A DNA stretch of 64,000 bases from Paramacrobiotus metropolitanus (lineage: Eukaryota > Tardigrada > Eutardigrada > Parachela > Macrobiotidae): the NCBI RefSeq assembly GCF_019649055.1, contig NW_026570325.1:409567-473566 (forward strand), given 5' to 3'. A model generated the notes under the pieces. That model was not told the DNA's origin, did no database searches, and saw only the letters and a program-made list of their open reading frames with translations. Every line of letters begins with the position of its first letter. The first letter of the stretch is position 1. Below are positions 21,454 to 33,282 of the stretch, piece after piece. Position numbers and translations under genes: made by a program.

Positions 21454-21866
21454 TATATAAAAATGCGACCCAGTTCAGCTGTTTTAATGAGAAAAAATTC
21501 CACTGCTTTAAAAAAAAAACCGAAAACATGGAAAAATGCCCCGTTCCACATTTGCAGAGAATCAAAAATATTGTTACAGCCATTACATGAAACAGTTTCA
21601 TCTCCGTAAGCACGCTTAAAACTTCAAAACGACAAACCATCCCAGTCACCACGTGTTCACCATTACAATAACATATGACACTGCAACAACCCATGCAATA
21701 ACAACAAAACGGCGCTTAACCTGCTTATTTCGCATTCCGCGCTCCGTCCACATTGCAGCGACGCTCTACGGCGCTACCTGTAGAAAACAAGTGATATTTA
21801 TAATTAATATTGCGGAGTATTGCCAGCATTTTCTTTAAATAAGTATTTAATTTACGCTCGTACATC

Positions 21867-24347
21867 TTAAAACAAACGACGTCGGTTATGGAACTGCAGC
21901 GCAGTCATCTCAGCAGCAGCGACCCGTGTAATGTTGCCATCATCTGCAACAATGATACCGTTCGACATTCGGACGCCACCCAACAATTTCGGTGCCGGTT
22001 TCTGATCAGGGTCCACAGCAAGAGCGCGCGAAGTTGAAGGCGGTGGATGCGCACGAGCTGCAGTCCGCATGCTTGGGTTGCCGCGCTTAGGCATTCCGCG
22101 AGAGAGCCGTGTTCCCATAGACAAGTTAAGGCGACGTGCTAAACAAATATTAAGGTTTGTTGTTCGGCACAGTTGCATTTTATATAATATTGTAATAAGA
22201 GAGTGCTACCTGGTGGTGTCGGTGCTCGCGTTGGGGGTGGACTTGGTGAGCATGCACGAGCCGGTGCAACAGTACATGCACGCCGCGACCCACGCATTCC
22301 ACCAGCTACATGTCTACGTCGTGCTCCGCGGGAACAGCATCCTGATCCGGGGAACTTGGTCGGAGATCCCGCGCTCTGCATTATAGCAGCAGACCCGCGC
22401 CCACGTGCTGCCATGCGACGATACGCTAAACACAAACATGTGTACAGGTGCACAAAAATCAGTTACATAGGTTTTAAATTTGCGTCGTACCGTTCGTTGC
22501 CGCCGGTTTTTCCTGCCCAACTGCTGCCGATACCGGAGCAAACACCCGCCCAGGTACGACAGCACGTCTGCCACGAACAGAACGGCCACGATCAGAGCCA
22601 CGCCCACGCACACCTACAATAGTAGTTTCACAAATAACTAAGTACCGGTATTTAAAGTGATTTTCAGTCAGTTTCTTGTTTCTTAGCGGCTACTGTTCTC
22701 ATCTGGTACATAAACGTAAAAACTAGCAAAATATAATATCATACCGCTCTGGCTATCCGTAATGTGAAATGCATTCGGCTCACAAAGTTCCGGAGCTTCT
22801 GCTGCTTCCCTGTGACAAACCGGCGGACTTAAATTTGGTGAGGCTTGTCGAGTGTGTTCAGACATAGGATATCCGTGTTGGGCAATCGTAGTTGCGCGTC
22901 TGCGTTTGGCTGCTGGACCGTTTTGACGTTTGACAGTTTTGGCTGGCTGGGACGTAACAGCAGTGGATGTGGTTGGAGTATCACACAGCTGGCGCCATGG
23001 GTCGGACGTAAGTATACTGCGGGCACGCTCCGTCGTTAGTCCTGTTGTCTTGGATATATTGGACAGGTTACAGTTTCCCCCGATGAAATCATCGTAGGAA
23101 ATGCGTTGTAGCTCGTCATGACTGCTAGTGCTGGCTTCGGAAAAATTATGGCCGGCTGTTTCTAAATTTTGAAAATAGTATTTTAAGAGTAGTCAAGAGC
23201 ATTTGAACAAGTATTTGAGAGCTGTTGGATCTAGTCAATGCATTGCAAATCATATTTAAGCAGTAGACGGTTGTGGCTATCTAGGCAGTAAGCTTAACTC
23301 TAGCGTAGATAATATCATAAAACCGCCATTACTTGCACATGGAAGCGCAGGTTTACTCGCATGGATAGCTTAACCGGTAGCGCAACTTGCAAGCTCCGTA
23401 GTCCGTATACGGTACATCTCAAGTTTTCTATAACGACTAAGGCCTAACACGTATGTGAGCCGCTGCAAATTCGAAACCGTACACTCCGCTCACGGTATTT
23501 GCGCACAGCATATTATTTCGTTGCAACATAAAAACAACTCGTTAAGTCATGTATCAGTTTTTGTTTTCCTGGAACCCATCTCCATTTTCGCCATTAACCG
23601 AGCCGACTTTCGGCGCTCAGAGACAACCCGACGGCCAACGGCATCAGTAACTCCTGGTTGATGATCTGTCGGACCTTGATCGAGCCCTTTTGATTCCACT
23701 CCGTGCAGCTCAGCAGTTACGGCATCGCGCAGACGATGTACGTTCGGTGAGGTCAGTCCTCGGTCAGTATCTATAGGTAATATGCCAATAATGGCAGTGT
23801 CGTTCGACTGCTCTATGACGGCGTTGCCGGAGCGCTTCTCAGCATCAGCGTCGGCTACTTTATCCCGCTTCTGATTCGCAAGGGCTGTGAACTCCACTCC
23901 TGGTTTTTGAAAATCATGGGCTTTTGCTGTTTCTTTTCGATCCATTCGTTGATTTTCTGGCAGATTGTGACAACTATCCGTAGTCAGAGCATGATTATGT
24001 AGTAGATGCTTCAGAGTAATAACCAGGCGGTGTTGTTTTAGCCTTGCCGCTATAGTTATTTTTGCACCGCATCCAGCTCGTCGGGCATGTTGGAATGGCC
24101 TCTTTCCACATTTCTCAGCGTCATAGACCACGTGGCTGCCGCAAGCATAGTTAACTGACTTGTATCGCAAGGCCGGAAATCGGGGATCTTTGGCATTCAG
24201 CTTCTTCGAGCGACGAATAGCGAACGTTTGAAATGTCTTCTTTTGGTATTCCTTGAAGCTTTCGTCGAACTCTTGCCATGTACTAAAGTGATCCGACAGT
24301 TCGGCGCCATCTGGTTCAAAAAGGACTGAGCCGCTAGTGGTTTCCAT
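21867..24347 (-). CDS. FAR1/GCM-like zinc-binding protein with RG-rich C-terminus (599 aa, 5 exons)
   Basis: Minus strand, exons 24347-23576, 23161-22745, 22613-22491, 22425-22210 and 22138-21867. All introns are phase 1 and the total is 1800 nt, a clean multiple of three. Residues about 20-122 look like the FAR1/ZSWIM3 N-terminal module of the WRKY-GCM type: FSTWQEFDESFKEYQ…, Cys69, Cys80, Cys93 and a closing H-N-H at 117-119. No MULE transposase core or SWIM finger follows. Exon 2 encodes a Ser/Thr-rich stretch with a basic VKRQNGPAAKRRR segment. Exon 3 is RG-rich (VRGRGSDRGRSVRGRR), as in RNA- or nucleic acid-binding tails. Exon 4 is Pro/Arg-rich. The first donor (GTTCCA) is weak; the others and acceptors are good. 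Probably nuclear, by inference. The start is the first internal ATG; an upstream exon through an acceptor near 24392 is possible. Confidence 0.65.
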
Positions 24348-26034
24348 CAGACTTTCCTCGTAATCAAAATAAATGATATTTCGCGCCACAGACTGCAATG
24401 TAAGAATAAAATGAGTAGAACACGGTTCGTTTTATAGAATTTTATAGAAACCACTTCTTCATGGAATCATGGGGTTGATTACACGAAGAATCAGGCTGGT
24501 CGCCTTATCGGTCAATTCCACAGACTGCTGTCTATGCTATGCTAACTGCAAGCGCTTTCACTTCATGTGTTTCAAAACAGGATTATCCAAGCGACACCTC
24601 AAAAGACGGAAAAAATAGAAACTTTTTGATGCCGAACGAGTTGTTTTTACAGAGGTAGACAAGATATAGTTATTTTAGATTCTTCGCAACTTACCGCTTA
24701 CCAGTACCCTTGGTAATAACTGGTGTTTGGACTGCAGATAAAATTTTGCAAAGCGGTAGTTTCTGCCACGAAGAACACCTTTTGCCAGTGACGGCCGGTA
24801 TATCACGGTTAGAAGATAGTATGCTCTCTAATTACGCTCAACCGCTTTTGACCTGCAAGGAGTCGGTAGACGCTGAATGGATCAATCAAAATTCCTGATT
24901 CATGGCAAATCACAATATTGCCGATAGGTGCAACTAATTGTTCTGTTCGAATTGTAAAATAAAGGATTATAATGGAGGAATTATGCTGAAGCTGGCGTTT
25001 TTGCAAACGGAGCCGAGAAGACAAATTCGTTGTAGAGGGGTTCAAGCAGGTATGTACGTACGTACCTATAAATATCTGGGCAGCTCTTAGCATAAGGAGT
25101 TAATTTTTTCTTATTTTACGGCACCCATACGTCAGGATAATCAGTTATTTTTACCGGACAAGATAATTACCAAGAAAGCCTTACGGAACTCAACAACCCT
25201 TCTGTACCGATATCAGACCATTGCACAATACTAGGCAACGGACTTTCCGCTCAACCCGGATGAGCAACTAACCTTTACGGCTTACCGTCGGTTGGCTCTG
25301 CGCAATGGCTTATTCGGCATAATTAGCAGTCATTCCCAGTGCCCGCGCGCATTCAGGGTCATTCCGCGTAAGCCTCCGCGGAATGACAGCCCGCAAAAGC
25401 AAGCTCGCAGAACTTTTTATGAAACTGTGATAACATTATCCCTTTCCTCGCTTAACTGATAAAAGCAAGTGCAAACCCAGATGCAGGTGATAAGTCATTT
25501 ATTCGGAAAAGTCACATTATATCAAGGAGTATGTACAAACTCAGTGAATCGTGGTACTGTTTTTTGCAAAACAAATTCTGACACAGTGTTCGACTGAAGT
25601 TCCAGCAAAATGCACAGAAGTTGAATAGTACCATGGAGCCAGTCAACGGTCAACGGGCTAGGGATTCAGAGTAACAAATTCCCTTTTTTTGCGGGAAGAT
25701 TTCGCATAGTGCTTCCAGGAAATGGTAGCTGTGTGCTTCAACTTACTGACAAAAAAGATTTAGTACATTTGTTCGACAATCGTACAGAGAAATGAACTTG
25801 TATTTTACAACTACAGCAGCTCGCCGATCAACTGGCTGCTTGTATCTGCAGCATGATTGCTGCACACGTACCGGTATCTGCTACTCATCTGTTTGCTGTG
25901 ACCAAGAGAAAAAAATAAATTATGTTCGAAAGCCGCGAGCGTGTGCGTCAGGGATGTGGGTGTGGTTTCGTGGATTCAGTTTACGCTGAATCGTCGATCG
26001 TGTCTGCCTTTAGCAGAGCCGTACAGTGAGACTC
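24348..26034. other. Intergenic, small hairpin, no supported gene
   Basis: Promoter side of the FAR1-like gene, then featureless sequence. A short hairpin with 11-bp arms (GTCATTCCGCG) lies at about 25360-25391. No recognisable ORF. Confidence 0.3.
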
Positions 26035-26097
26035 CGTTGGGCCTCGGAAGAATCCTCGTCAACGAATCGTTGACGAGGATTCTTCCGAGGCCCAACG
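26035..26097. repeat. Perfect 31-bp inverted repeat with a one-base centre
   Basis: Left arm 26035-26065 begins CGTTGGGCCTCGG; the single centre base is A26066; the right arm 26067-26097 is its exact reverse complement. No mismatches. It lies about 860 bp upstream of the broken gene C and in no recognised ORF. Confidence 0.9.
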
Positions 26098-27066
26098 ATG
26101 GAAATATTGAACTTGTACAGAATGCAGACGAAGATTAAGTAATATTATTAGACTGGAGCGATTATTGGACTGCAGCGTACTTTACACTTTACAATATGCT
26201 TGCCCATCGTTGCCGGTTTCCGGGTTTTGAACTTACATCCTGTACAATATAGAAAAATTCCGTCTGAAAAAAACTGTGCGTGGTTCTTGTCCGTAAAAAA
26301 CAAATTGTGGTCACATTACGTCGTAGTATTGCTGTACTGATGTTAAGTGGGCTGCTATAATTATGTGAGAGATTGACCGAACTGTTGATACAGCTCAGTG
26401 CATTGGGCCGCAAGGTGTGACAGTGATCAAGTGAAATACTAGAAAACGGTAATGTGCTTTTCGACTTCATTTCAGATTTTATCAAAATCTAAAAAGATCC
26501 AATACAAATTAGGAACTGATTGAAATAAGCACGGTTTCGTCGGTTAACCACAAGAAACACAGAGGCGAAGATAAAACAGTTTCTTGTGCAAGTGCAGTAT
26601 AACGTGCCCGTGGTAACAGGCCAGCTCATGTTAGCCCTGTGGCATCCATGGTAACAAGCTTTTGAGTGACCACCGGCCGTCTAATTCTTAAAACAGCAAA
26701 AGGTCATTAGTCTCACAACACCCACCGCCCTGAAAGGAATCTAGAATATTTTAAAGCAATGAAAATCGGTTTATCAGGAGCTGAGATCACCCGGGACAAC
26801 GAGGAGAGGCCGAACACCTGCAAGAGATTTTTAGTATTCAGATAATTAACAGCCTTTTTGCATGATTTTGTCAATAATTTTTGAACACTTATCGATCGGT
26901 AATCATTCTAATATTCCTTACGTGTGGCTTAAAGAGCAGATTTTGTTTTCTTGTTGAAGGAACGGCTGCCCTACTACCGACGGGACAAACTCTTTGTTCG
27001 CATTAATTCAGTGTCGATCACGTTCTTAATCCAAAATATTGCGTGTTTTCACCAAACAGCGAAACT

Positions 27067-27364
27067 GCGTCGATTGTATACTGAGGAGTGCTGGAAAAAA
27101 GAAACAACGAAGAAGATCTCATTTGCTATGAAAAACTATATTTATCAGTACTGTTACGGTCCGAAAGTAGACGGTTACGCATCTGTTCTGCATGTCGTAG
27201 GTAAGAGTCTTGAATGCGTCGATTGTGTACTGAGGAGTGCTGAAAAAAAGAAACAACGAAGATCTCATTTGCTATGAAAAACTCTATTTATCAGTACTGG
27301 TACGGACCGAAAGTTGGCGGTTACGCATCTGTTCTGCATGTCGTAGGTAAGACCTGGCTTTGAC
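27067..27364 (+). repeat. 149-bp tandem duplication including the end of exon 1b and its donor
   Basis: Two copies with a period of 149 bp, starting at TGCGTCGATTGT (27066 and 27215) and each ending in CATGTCGTAGGTAAGA. Few differences, including a 3-bp loss in copy 2. The second copy contains a second usable splice donor at 27346/27347. Confidence 0.85.
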
Positions 27365-27681
27365 GGATTAGCCATGTACTATACCATGTATTACAATACC
27401 ATGTACCATGTATTATTTTGGCGAAATGCTTGCACATTTTCCGCAGATGGTCTCGATATGGAGCATCTACAAGATGCCATCTTATTCTTGAGATTATGCA
27501 TTCTGTACCTTTATGTTGCTGGATGAAAAATCGGTTACTCCAGCTCACTGGTATAACGCTCAATTATAGTTCCTCTACGGGGTGAATTTCAATGTGGCTC
27601 ACTGTTTCGCATTCCGACTTTTAAAGTTACAAATTGCATATTTGAATCGCTGTGATTACTGTCTGGCCGTAAATTAACTTT

Positions 27682-28224
27682 GGTGAAGGCTCCGCATACC
27701 ACCTTTATACCACCTTTGGCTCCTAATACCGCCTTTCGTACCACGTTTGACTCCCCATACCACCATAAGTTTTTTTAAACTTTTGATAAAAATATAAGTT
27801 AAACTATTTGTTGCTATAATGTTTTACACAAGTTCAGGTTACAATTTTACAACATCGTATTTACACAAAAACGCGCATCAGAATGTTTTTAGAAAAAAGA
27901 ACTGCTCCTACTAAAAAGACGCACCGGACGACAGGCCGAGAGATTTGTCAATCCGGGATTTGATTTCATATCCGCTATAGATGCGGCATTGTATGAAGCG
28001 AAGCGTGTAAATGTGGATGTGGATGTGGCTGCGCAAGCTTATCATTCAATTAATCCAGATAATAAAATTTGACAGACACATGCAAATGTTAAGTAATACA
28101 TAAATAAATGGTGGTATGCGGAGTCAAAAGGGGTGTGCAAAAGGTGGTACTAGGAGCCAAACGGGGTATGAAAGGTGGTATTAGGAGCCAAATGTGGTAA
28201 AAGGTGGTATGAGGATCCTTCACC
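27682..28224. mobile_element. Foldback/MULE-like element, 543 bp, 9-bp target duplication
   Basis: Inside the intron before gene C's F-box exon. Ends are GGTGAAGG(C/A)TCC… with long inverted repeats built from short units such as CATACCACCTTT and TTTGGCTCCTA (27682-27765 and about 28105-28224). Flanked by ATTAACTTT on both sides (27673-27681 and 28225-28233). Nine-base duplications are typical of Mutator-like elements. No transposase. Confidence 0.75.
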
Positions 28225-29624
28225 ATTAACTTTACCGCTGGAACTACCATATCAGTGAGTCTTGCCCTTTTTTGCGATATCACATTGGCAAAGTCACTAA
28301 AAACGATTTATTGCAGAAAATGATGAATTACACTTCCGTGATCCACCGTTGGAGATTCTCAGTGAAACCTTATTGCATTTAGATGTCCACTCGCATTGTG
28401 CAGCCAAACGGTGAGAAATTCCGTGATGAGAATTTCCTAAATAAACTCCTTACAAAGTACTAACATAGCACCTTATTATGACATGTTACTGCCAGGCATT
28501 CCTTTTTAGTATCTAGCTAACAAAATAAAACCGGAAACGACACATAGCTGCTGTAGTTGGGTAATTCTGACATGCAGTAATAATATTAGTAAATGTATTC
28601 AAGAAATACAGTACACTGACATTGTACAGACACCTTGTTCGTGTGTTTGCTGTAATATCTAATGAATATTCAATCGCATCTCAAGACATTCCGCCTCACA
28701 GAGTGAACACTTTGTGGTAGCAATTACTGCCTGATCCACCGTCGGTCACATATATCACAATTGACTTCAAACGGATCAGTAGTCAGTGGCCGGGACAACA
28801 GGGCACCGAGGGATACCGTACTGCCTTCCTCCTCCAGCGCACTGTCAGCCAGAAAACCAAAGTTTTATCCCTGCTCCATATGGATCACCGCACCCAGTGC
28901 ATGACCGCGTTGGCACACTGCATTACAGCGTATTACAACGAGACACTGGGATCTCTCACAGTGGAATGCTTATCAGGCGGCCCACGTAGCCAAATACAAT
29001 TCTACACTGGTGGTATAATGTAGAATTTAGGAAAGGTCAAACCGTTCACAACTCACGACAGTACGGCTCACACTTTATTCAATTCAACGCACATTAGCAA
29101 ATTTAATTGCCGTCACGTAAGATCGGCAGAAACTCAATTAAATATCCTCTTCATCAACTCGACAGTTTACCGCAGCATCTCAAAACCTGTAATCAGTGTG
29201 GTTAGCCACACTGATCAAAACCACAAATGTTACGCTGAACGCTTCAGTATGTTGCTTTGACTAAACATGTTTTCCCTGTCATCTTCGTGAAACATTGCCG
29301 CATGGGACTGGAGAACTCTCCGTACTTTCACTACGCTGACGAAAATCCCATTCCCGGGAAAACTTATCTCCCTCTCCTGCGACTATACAGACTGTAAGCC
29401 ATTTGCCGGCGTCTGCTCCTGCGCCAGCTAGTGATAGGTTTTTCTACGTGGGGATTACCAAACTACACGTTTGTTTATTCAATGCGAAATAGGGCAAAAA
29501 TGGCCAAGCCGTTCCCGCTGCTCCTAACGATTCCCGCTCTACAGTTCGACACTGCCGGTACTGAGGCTTTTCGGTGCTTTAAACGCGCGCTGTAGCGCCA
29601 CTGTCCACCTGTGGAGGACACTAT

Positions 29625-30180
29625 AGTTTAATAGTTTAATAGTTTCATCTCGGTAGCAGGTAACCCATTAACCTGCTGTGTTTTGCATACACAGCATGGG
29701 AATTTAAACCTGGCCGAACACAACACACGCTCATTATCAAACTCCGCTACAGAAGGCATATGATACAACACAGCTCAGAATTGCAAGCATTATTAGACCC
29801 ATGCACTGGCACACTAGACAATGGCTAAGCATTGACATAAACGTGTATAAAGCACGCAGACTAAACGCTATAACAACAAGATCCGTATCGTTCGGCCGTA
29901 TCCGTAGTTGAATGAGGAATGGAGCGCGGGTGCTTTATCCTGATGCGACGAGCGAGTTGAACCATGGAGGATCCGTTTAAGCCCAGGCGTCGAAGAAACG
30001 CACACGCCACTCAGTACGGTCAGCGCTGATGCCGACTAACCACGTCGCACACAGCCTTGCGGGCCATGCACTCGCAGCCTGAACTCAGAGTGGTCACCCA
30101 TCCAAATCCAAACCGCGCTCGATGTAGACTATCTTTCAAAATCCGAAGATCCATCCATTTAGCTACACGGAGTGTGGCAT
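29625..30180. mobile_element. About 556-bp insertion in exon 3 of gene C, type unknown
   Basis: The coding sequence stops at GACACTAT (29624) and resumes at CAGGAAGCG (30181). The relic at 33760-33911 has these two joined (GACACTATCAGGAAGCG), so the middle is an insertion. No TIRs, LTRs, poly(A) tail or clear target duplication beyond AT. A hairpin AGCAGGT…ACCTGCT lies near 29656-29678. Confidence 0.55.
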
Positions 30181-30962
30181 CAGGAAGCGTTTGAAAAGAG
30201 TGCATGCTCACTGGGTTCGTACGGTTCGGTATCCGGGCAAGAAGTGGGACGGCCTCAGATGGTTGCTCCAGTTGTGAGTTTAACCGGCCAAATAACGTTC
30301 TAATTTGGTGACCTTTGATGTTGCATGTATGTAGGATACCTGTATCAGTTATTAGCATATCCCATTATATTTACTCCATAATTCCATTTATGACACCTGT
30401 TGCTTATATTGTTGGTAATCTTTACAGCTATGGAGTGCTGAATTGTGGAAATCTGGATGAGACGGCAGCATGGAATAGTTTAGATATGAGAAAATTTGAA
30501 AGTCTGCGTTTAGGCAACTTGCAGGTCTGCCCATCTCTACTTGCGCTGAATCGAAAAACGATAACCAAAATGCTTTAGCGCGCTGCTAATGGGATGACGC
30601 ATGTCTGGCCTTTGTTTAATGTTGCTTTGAGGACATCGGAACAAGCCATCGGTAGTTAGTTCTGTAACCACACCGGCTTCCGAAGATAACGAATCCGTGG
30701 GAGAACCTGGACGGCTGTTAGTAATTTTTACTCTTCTTTTTTTACACTTTTTTACCCCTTAACTTTTAACTTTAAAACTTGCACTTTGGATACCAGCACT
30801 GTTACATTGACTGGATGACATTTCAGTGAATTCCCACTGTCAAAATAAATTTATCACGCAAACTTTTGTTGTTCGTTTTGAATGTTCAATACGATTAGGT
30901 GTATGCGGGTGCCGCTGTGCCATGAAATGCTCTATGAATGTGTGTCTGCTGTGGAAATCATT

Positions 30963-31005
30963 AATAAATTAGAGTAGTAGTACTACACTACTACTCTAAT
31001 TTATT
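30963..31005. terminator. Palindrome with AATAAA on both strands
   Basis: Two perfect 19-bp arms (AATAAATTAGAGTAGTAGT) separated by 5 bases. Each strand therefore reads AATAAA at its arm's start. On the minus strand the signal lies about 24 bp after the kinase-Kelch stop codon at 31029. On the + strand it lies about 385 bp after gene C's last exon. Probably the shared 3' end signal of two convergent units. Confidence 0.6.
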
Positions 31006-31028
31006 TCAGTTAAACGGTTTAAACACAG

Positions 31029-33282
31029 TCAGCTGACAAGGTTTGGACTGAGAGGGGTATTGCTGCCCAGATTGACGGATACTGCAGTCAGATTATCGTA
31101 ATAATTCTTGCAACGCGCCGCCAAGCTCGACATCAGGTCGATACTCTTATCTGACAAGTTGACGGACGACCATCCAGCGCGGCATTTCGTGTCGTAAAAT
31201 TCTATTGTAAGCGCATGGTATTTCGCCGAATGTCTTCCGCCACAAACGTATATGCGGTCCTTGATCACGCAAGCGGCATGATCATACCTCGGCTGCCCAA
31301 GGGCCTCAGTTTGATCCCAGGCACCGGTGTCCAGATTCAGTCGAATGCAGTCAGCTGTGGGAAAGATGCCACCGGGTTCAGCAATTTCCCCGCCCAAGAC
31401 GTACAGGTGTCCATCCACCACAACCATTGCAAATTTATCCCGTCTTTTGGGCAAATCTGGCAAAGATTTCCATTCGTTGGTTCCGGTATCATACTGGTGC
31501 ATGGTTACGGTATTATGTCGGTGCATCCCGGGAAATGTCGCATAAAATATATGTTTACCACGCTTTGCCACCGCCTGAATGTAGCCAAGATTGCCGTCGC
31601 TGCAGGCATAACAATTGTAATGGTGTGCTAAAATCGTATGCAAGTACATTAAGTGATTGTAAAAATCCAGTAAAAATTGGAAGTCTCGGTACAAGCCAAC
31701 CCGATGCGCGCATTCACATGAAGGATTTTTTCTCTTCCCAAACATTTGGAAATCAAACGTGTCGCTACGGTTTTGTCAAACTACTTTACAGTTTACACGA
31801 AACTACTCGTACACTTACCGAGCTATTGCAGGAGGATCCTTCAGGCGTACAACTTGTCCAGTAAAAATATCCATCTCTTGAAAGGAATCAAAGTAGTCCC
31901 AGACATAAAGTTTCTGGTTCACCACGATCGGGTGCATGTGAAAAAATATATCCAATGAAGGCGTCAGCTCCCGACACGTTCCGTTTCCCACATCCCAGAA
32001 ACTGAATTTCCCGTAAATGTTTTCCAAGCGATCTATTCCTTCAGTGAAAACTATTTCTGTGTCCGTCGCTGCTAACTGTAGCCAGTAACGTGACATCAGG
32101 CCTGAGGGCGTCGGTTTGCTTAATGTGTCTTCAGCACAGAACGAGCTATTTGCGGGATCGAATACCATAGACTGTCGGACGTCATTGCCGCAATAGAGAA
32201 GAAATACTATAACCTCTTTTCTCTCTAGCTTATGCAGCAGCTCTTTTGCAGATAATCTGTTTTTACTAACTGGATCCAAGCAGTTGCGGATGAGATCTGC
32301 CGTGTTCTCTTCAACCTCATCACTGATAAAGGGCACGAAACCTTCGATAATCAGCCTGGCGTACCGGAGATTCGTTTGATCCTTTGCAACATCCACGATC
32401 TTTCCACCTCTAATTAGTCGTTTTTTGGGTAAGCGTTTAAAACTTTCAGCCATTTCCAGCACAATGCAACCTAAACTCCAAATATCCGTTGTTCTGCCCG
32501 GTGCCTCTGTTCCTTCTTGAGAAAATTTCTTGAGCATTTCTGGCGACATATAGCGCGTTGTACCGCGCAACTGCGAAATGTCTGCCGAACACGTTGAGAT
32601 TTCGCGCATTTGCACTAAGTCGTCCAAATCACCAATCAGAAGCGTTTCATGACCATCATCTGATATATGCACTAGAATATTTTCCGGTTTTAAATCGCCA
32701 TGAATTATGCCATTTTGGTGCAGGTATTCCAATCCTCGAACGATGTCGGTTGCGAATTGTTTAAGCTTGGTATCAGCATGCAGATGGTTTTCGGTTTTCT
32801 CCGCTTCTTTTAGAAAGGAAGCGAGATCACCTAAAAATTGTATTTCGATGTACACTCACGTTTACATACTTCGATATCATTTGTCTTAAAGAAGGAGATG
32901 AAAGTAACTGTCAGGCTTCGGTTTTCGTTTTACCTTGGTGATATTCCATTGCAAGCTCGATGGTGGTTCCACCGGAAGCTTTGGTAATGGCAACTTTATG
33001 ATAAACAACGAGATTTTCGTGAAACAGTTCAGTAAGCTTGCGCAGTCGTTTTGCGGCTGCCACCCAGTTGTCATGGTCAGGAGCTGTTTCGACATAACCG
33101 ATATGTACAACCTTGACAGCAACAATATCCTCGCCTGTATAATTGCCACGCTTTGTAACTTTGGCTTTGTAAACAACGCCGAACGATCCCCTGCCAATTA
33201 AATCAGCATGACGGTAGCGGTATTGCATACTCCGGCCATACTCTTCGGGTTTGCTGTCCGCGCTGGAAACCTGGTTCCCCAT
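31029..33282 (-). CDS. Protein kinase-Kelch fusion, putatively N-myristoylated (698 aa, 3 exons)
   Basis: Minus strand, exons 33282-32934, 32830-31819 and 31764-31029, introns 103 and 54 bp, total 2097 nt. It starts MGNQVSS, a classic N-myristoylation signal, so membrane attachment is likely. Kinase domain about 22-310: glycine loop GRGSFG (30-35), VAVK with Lys57, IIHGDLKPEN (His160-Gly161-Asp162, Arg of HRD replaced by Gly, so a non-RD kinase), DLD at 184-186 in place of DFG, GTTRYMSPEM for the activation segment and DIWSLGC. The Asp, Lys and Asn needed for catalysis are there, so it may be active. From about residue 355 to the end are Kelch-type blades (KFSFWDVG…LYVWDYFD, HLYVLGGE, RYDHAACVIKDRIYVCGG), a beta-propeller that would bind partners. 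An additional 48-bp in-frame intron (about 31592-31639) is possible. I do not know an orthologue by name. Confidence 0.82.

Larger units (their letters stand above)
26960..30578 (+). pseudogene. Gene C: 5'-truncated, multiply interrupted family member
   Basis: No exon with the Tudor-like core was found upstream. What remains is exon 1b (26960-27200, phase 0 to 1: RDKLFVRINSV…CWKKETTKKISF…), an F-box exon (28317-28410: DPPLEILSETLLHLDVHS..AAKR), exon 3 from 28702, and exon 4 (30428-30578: YGVLNCGNLDETAAWNSLDMRKF). Exon 3 has an in-frame TAG at 28718 just after the F-box Trp. Its coding homology breaks off near 28960 and resumes near 29272 (VIFVKHCRMG…). It is cut again at 29624 and resumes at 30181 (RKRLKRVHAHWVRTVRYPGKKW). 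Several more stops are present. It shares exon 1 splitting with gene D and is closest to D. Not expected to make a product. Confidence 0.8.

Noticed and set aside
29656-29678. Hairpin near the start of the gene C exon 3 insertion as a tRNA or SINE head
   Set aside because: No A or B box promoter, no cloverleaf and no A-rich tail could be found.
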